DNA of 6,886 bases from an uncultured Lachnospiraceae bacterium (lineage in GTDB: Bacteria > Bacillota > Clostridia > Lachnospirales > Lachnospiraceae), in NCBI GenBank assembly GCA_948794795.1, contig CAQGLR010000080.1, forward strand, positions 1 through 6,886, in the 5' to 3' direction. The notes under the pieces were generated by a model. The model saw only the letters and a program-made list of their open reading frames with translations. It was not told the DNA's origin and ran no database searches. How positions within the stretch are numbered: the first letter of the stretch is position 1; each line of letters starts with the position of its first letter. Positions 5,743 to 6,886 of the stretch are shown piece by piece. The position numbers and the translations under genes are program-made.

Positions 5743-6303
5743 CTAATCCTCTTTCCTGTCTGTCCCAGAAACACTTTCCTCTTCTTTTATATTATCCTCT
5801 TCTTCTGGCTCATAATCCTTATACTTGTCCATCATTTCATTTACAATATCCAGGGCTGTATCAAACTGTCCCCCACACTGGCTTTTAGGAAAGATAAATG
5901 CCCTTACTGGTGACATATAAAGATACATTGCATTTCTGGCCAGTTTCTTTTTCCTTACTTCATACCATTTCACAAATGCCTGCTGCCCGTCTTGTGAAAT
6001 TTCTATTCCTTCTTCTGAAAGCCTGTAATGCAAGACATTATTAATACTTTCATTCTTCTTTACTTGTACCTTTGCTTTCCAATACAGCATAAATGGCTGG
6101 ACAACTGTAAATAACAGGCCTATTATTATAAGTGCCATTATTGTTGTTTTGTCAAGATACTTATACCTTATAGCACATATGGCAAGACTGCCAAAACTAA
6201 TGACAAGCCCAGCTATCCCCGATATGGCCGAATACGTATGGTGCATTGAAAATACATAAAGCTCACCTGCCGTAAGCCTTATATCAAACTCTGCTTCTTT
6301 CAT
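5743..6303 (-). CDS. Two-helix membrane protein, YcxB-like
   Basis: The product has 186 residues with an amphipathic start (EFDIRLTAGELYVFSMHHTY), two transmembrane helices at about 25-46 and 53-75 with a short loop between, and a cytoplasmic domain. That domain contains YRLSEEGIEISQDG (93-106) and VKWYEVRKKKLARNAMYLYMSP (111-132). This arrangement and the 'SEEGIEI...W.EV......MYLY.S....FIFPK' pattern fit the YcxB-like family, whose function is unknown. The C-terminal 30 residues are highly acidic and probably disordered. GAGG lies 9 bases before the ATG. It is the first gene of the block and is separated from tsaE by 6 bases, so it is co-transcribed with the t6A genes. A role in t6A synthesis is not implied by its sequence. 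Confidence 0.8.
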   Translation of the reverse strand: MKEAEFDIRLTAGELYVFSMHHTYSAISGIAGLVISFGSLAICAIRYKYLDKTTIMALIIIGLLFTVVQPFMLYWKAKVQVKKNESINNVLHYRLSEEGIEISQDGQQAFVKWYEVRKKKLARNAMYLYMSPVRAFIFPKSQCGGQFDTALDIVNEMMDKYKDYEPEEEDNIKEEESVSGTDRKED

Positions 6304-6446
6304 AATCTAATTCCTCTGTCACAAATTTCTTATTAACCCCATAAACAGGATAACATTCTTTATGTTACAACAAAATTGCAAAAAAAACAACACATCCACT
6401 TAATTTTACACATCCGTTTCACAAAATTTAATTTCCCTATTTTTTT
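6304..6446 (-). other. Long AT-rich leader of the gene block
   Basis: About 140 bases separate the candidate promoter from the first gene. I see no gene. A 6-bp inverted repeat TAACAT/ATGTTA (6351-6367) might be an operator but is short. A T8 run on the minus strand (6379-6386) has no stem in front of it. A poor second promoter (TTGTTT, 17 bases, TAACAT) can be drawn on the minus strand. Confidence 0.35.
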
Positions 6447-6473
6447 AGTATACAACTATTTTGCCTCTGGCAA
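6447..6473 (-). promoter_or_regulatory. Candidate promoter of the gene block, overlapping hairpin repeat copy 2
   Basis: On the minus strand TTGCCA (6468-6473) and TATACT (6447-6452) are spaced by 15 bases, shorter than the usual 17. The -35 box lies in the outer arm of the hairpin repeat and the -10 box at its very end. It points at the YcxB-like gene. The short spacer keeps confidence low, but no better promoter is visible upstream of the block. Confidence 0.35.
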
Positions 6474-6642
6474 TTCCAAAATTTTACCAACAGCAGCCGC
6501 TTGTGCTTGGATGGGATGCGCAATGGTGCATAAAGCCCCAATGTTTCTGTGAAACATTTACGGGGCTTAAACACCAGCGCCCCCAAACAGCTGCTTTATG
6601 GTAAAACATTTGGAATCCGCCAGAGCAATATAATCTTTGTGT
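6449..6642 (-). repeat. Long hairpin repeat, copy 2
   Basis: This is about 194 bases in the same orientation as copy 1. The arms are: 6465-6489 with 6599-6625; GCAGC 6493-6497 with 6590-6594; GCGC 6518-6521 with 6577-6580; and TGGTG 6524-6528 with 6572-6576. The apical stem is longer than in copy 1: AAGCCCC 6533-6539 with GGGGCTT 6562-6568, then AATGTTT 6540-6546 with AAACATT 6552-6558 around the loop CTGTG. Both copies share almost identical blocks (GGATGGGATGCGCA, CACCAGCGCCCCCAAACAGC, GGTAAAACATTTGGAA, TATAATCTTTGTG). The tip sequence differs completely apart from AAGCC/GGCTT. The outer left end is less symmetrical than in copy 1. No gene lies in it. Confidence 0.85.
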
Positions 6643-6768
6643 AACTTGAAAAATGGGGAAACTTAGCACCTTTTGAGTAGAAATAACATTTTGACCACAA
6701 CATCATGTCATTTAGTTAAGCAAAACCTAATAAATAAAGGACCTATTAACGTTTGAAAATTAAAATCC
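6643..6768. other. Spacer between hairpin repeat copies 2 and 3, no feature seen
   Basis: These 126 bases are AT-rich and separate two repeat copies of opposite orientation. I see no open reading frame with a ribosome site, no promoter pair and no stem with a T-run. Confidence 0.5.
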
Positions 6769-6886
6769 CACAAAGCTTATATTACTCTGGCAAGTTCCAA
6801 ATGTTTTACCAAAAGACAGCTGTTATGGGGACGCTGGTGCTTAAATCTGGTTTTCAATGCTTAATAGAAACTTTTGTTTCTATTAA
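6769..6886 (+). repeat. Long hairpin repeat, copy 3, inverted and cut by the window end
   Basis: Read as the reverse complement, it matches the right half of copies 1 and 2. It has the CACAAAG..TTATATTACTCTGGC outer end (6769-6791), TTCCAAATGTTTTACCA (6795-6811), CAGCTG (6817-6822) and CGCTGGTGC (6832-6840). After that its sequence is unique and ends in a perfect hairpin TTAATAGAAAC/GTTTCTATTAA with a TTTT loop (6861-6886). That is the tip of this copy, so the other arm should lie beyond the window end. The orientation is opposite to copies 1 and 2. Confidence 0.8.

Noticed and set aside
5323..5913. Plus-strand open frames opposite tsaE and the YcxB-like gene
   Set aside because: They are antisense to intact genes, and their hydrophobic content comes from the reverse complement of charged codons.
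6351..6367. TAACAT/ATGTTA inverted repeat as a transcription-factor operator
   Set aside because: It is only 6 bp per arm in AT-rich DNA and occurs once, so it cannot be told from chance.
782..6642. Composite transposon carried by the flanking repeats
   Set aside because: No transposase or recombinase gene is present, the cargo is core housekeeping genes in a common order, and no target duplication is visible.
6484..6669. 61-codon minus-strand open frame in the right-hand intergenic region
   Set aside because: It lies wholly over hairpin repeat copy 2 and its flank. It has no ribosome site or recognisable protein pattern, and its reading simply follows the repeat sequence.
782..6886. CRISPR array or tandem repeat
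   Set aside because: The repeats are three dispersed long palindromes kilobases apart or inverted, not short evenly spaced direct repeats.

Overview
The window looks like a low-GC Firmicute chromosome, most probably a clostridial Lachnospiraceae. The reasons are the AT-rich intergenic DNA, strong AGGAGG-type ribosome binding sites, tRNA genes without an encoded CCA end, and a tsaE-tsaB-rimI-tsaD cluster that carries an extra single-pass membrane protein. The species assignment is inference. Every gene I can support is on the minus strand, so the biological order runs from right to left.

Right edge (about 6304-6886): there is no protein gene. This stretch holds two copies of a long hairpin repeat, one complete (about 6449-6642) and one inverted and cut by the window end (from about 6769). 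A candidate promoter for the gene cluster lies at the outer end of the complete copy. The gene block (6303 to 985) encodes, in transcription order: a two-helix membrane protein of the YcxB-like type, TsaE, TsaB, a RimI-like N-acetyltransferase, a small four-cysteine protein, ribonuclease Z, a membrane-anchored protein of unknown function, and TsaD. The first four are almost contiguous (gaps of 2-6 bases). A gap of about 190 bases follows, then the last four, which may form a second transcription unit or a continuation of the first.

Left part (1-984): another copy of the hairpin repeat (782-961) follows tsaD and ends in a T7 tract on the coding strand, so it may serve as the end of the operon transcript. 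Next come a separate perfect hairpin (720-753), a strong stable-RNA promoter with an A-tract (626-655), tRNA-Ser(UGA), tRNA-Ser(GGA), a terminator, and a second strong promoter whose leader resembles Firmicute 16S rRNA leaders. An rRNA operon probably begins just beyond base 1.

Functionally this is a tRNA and translation neighbourhood. TsaB, TsaD and TsaE make the t6A37 modification of ANN-decoding tRNAs, RNase Z trims CCA-less tRNA precursors, and the two CCA-less serine tRNA genes nearby are the kind of substrate RNase Z needs. RimI-type enzymes acetylate protein N-termini.

The most unusual feature is the hairpin repeat. Its base is conserved, its tip differs in sequence in each copy yet stays self-complementary, and its mismatches are biased toward G-U pairs on one strand. 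This suggests a mobile or dispersed structured RNA rather than a simple DNA palindrome. I do not recognise it as a named family.
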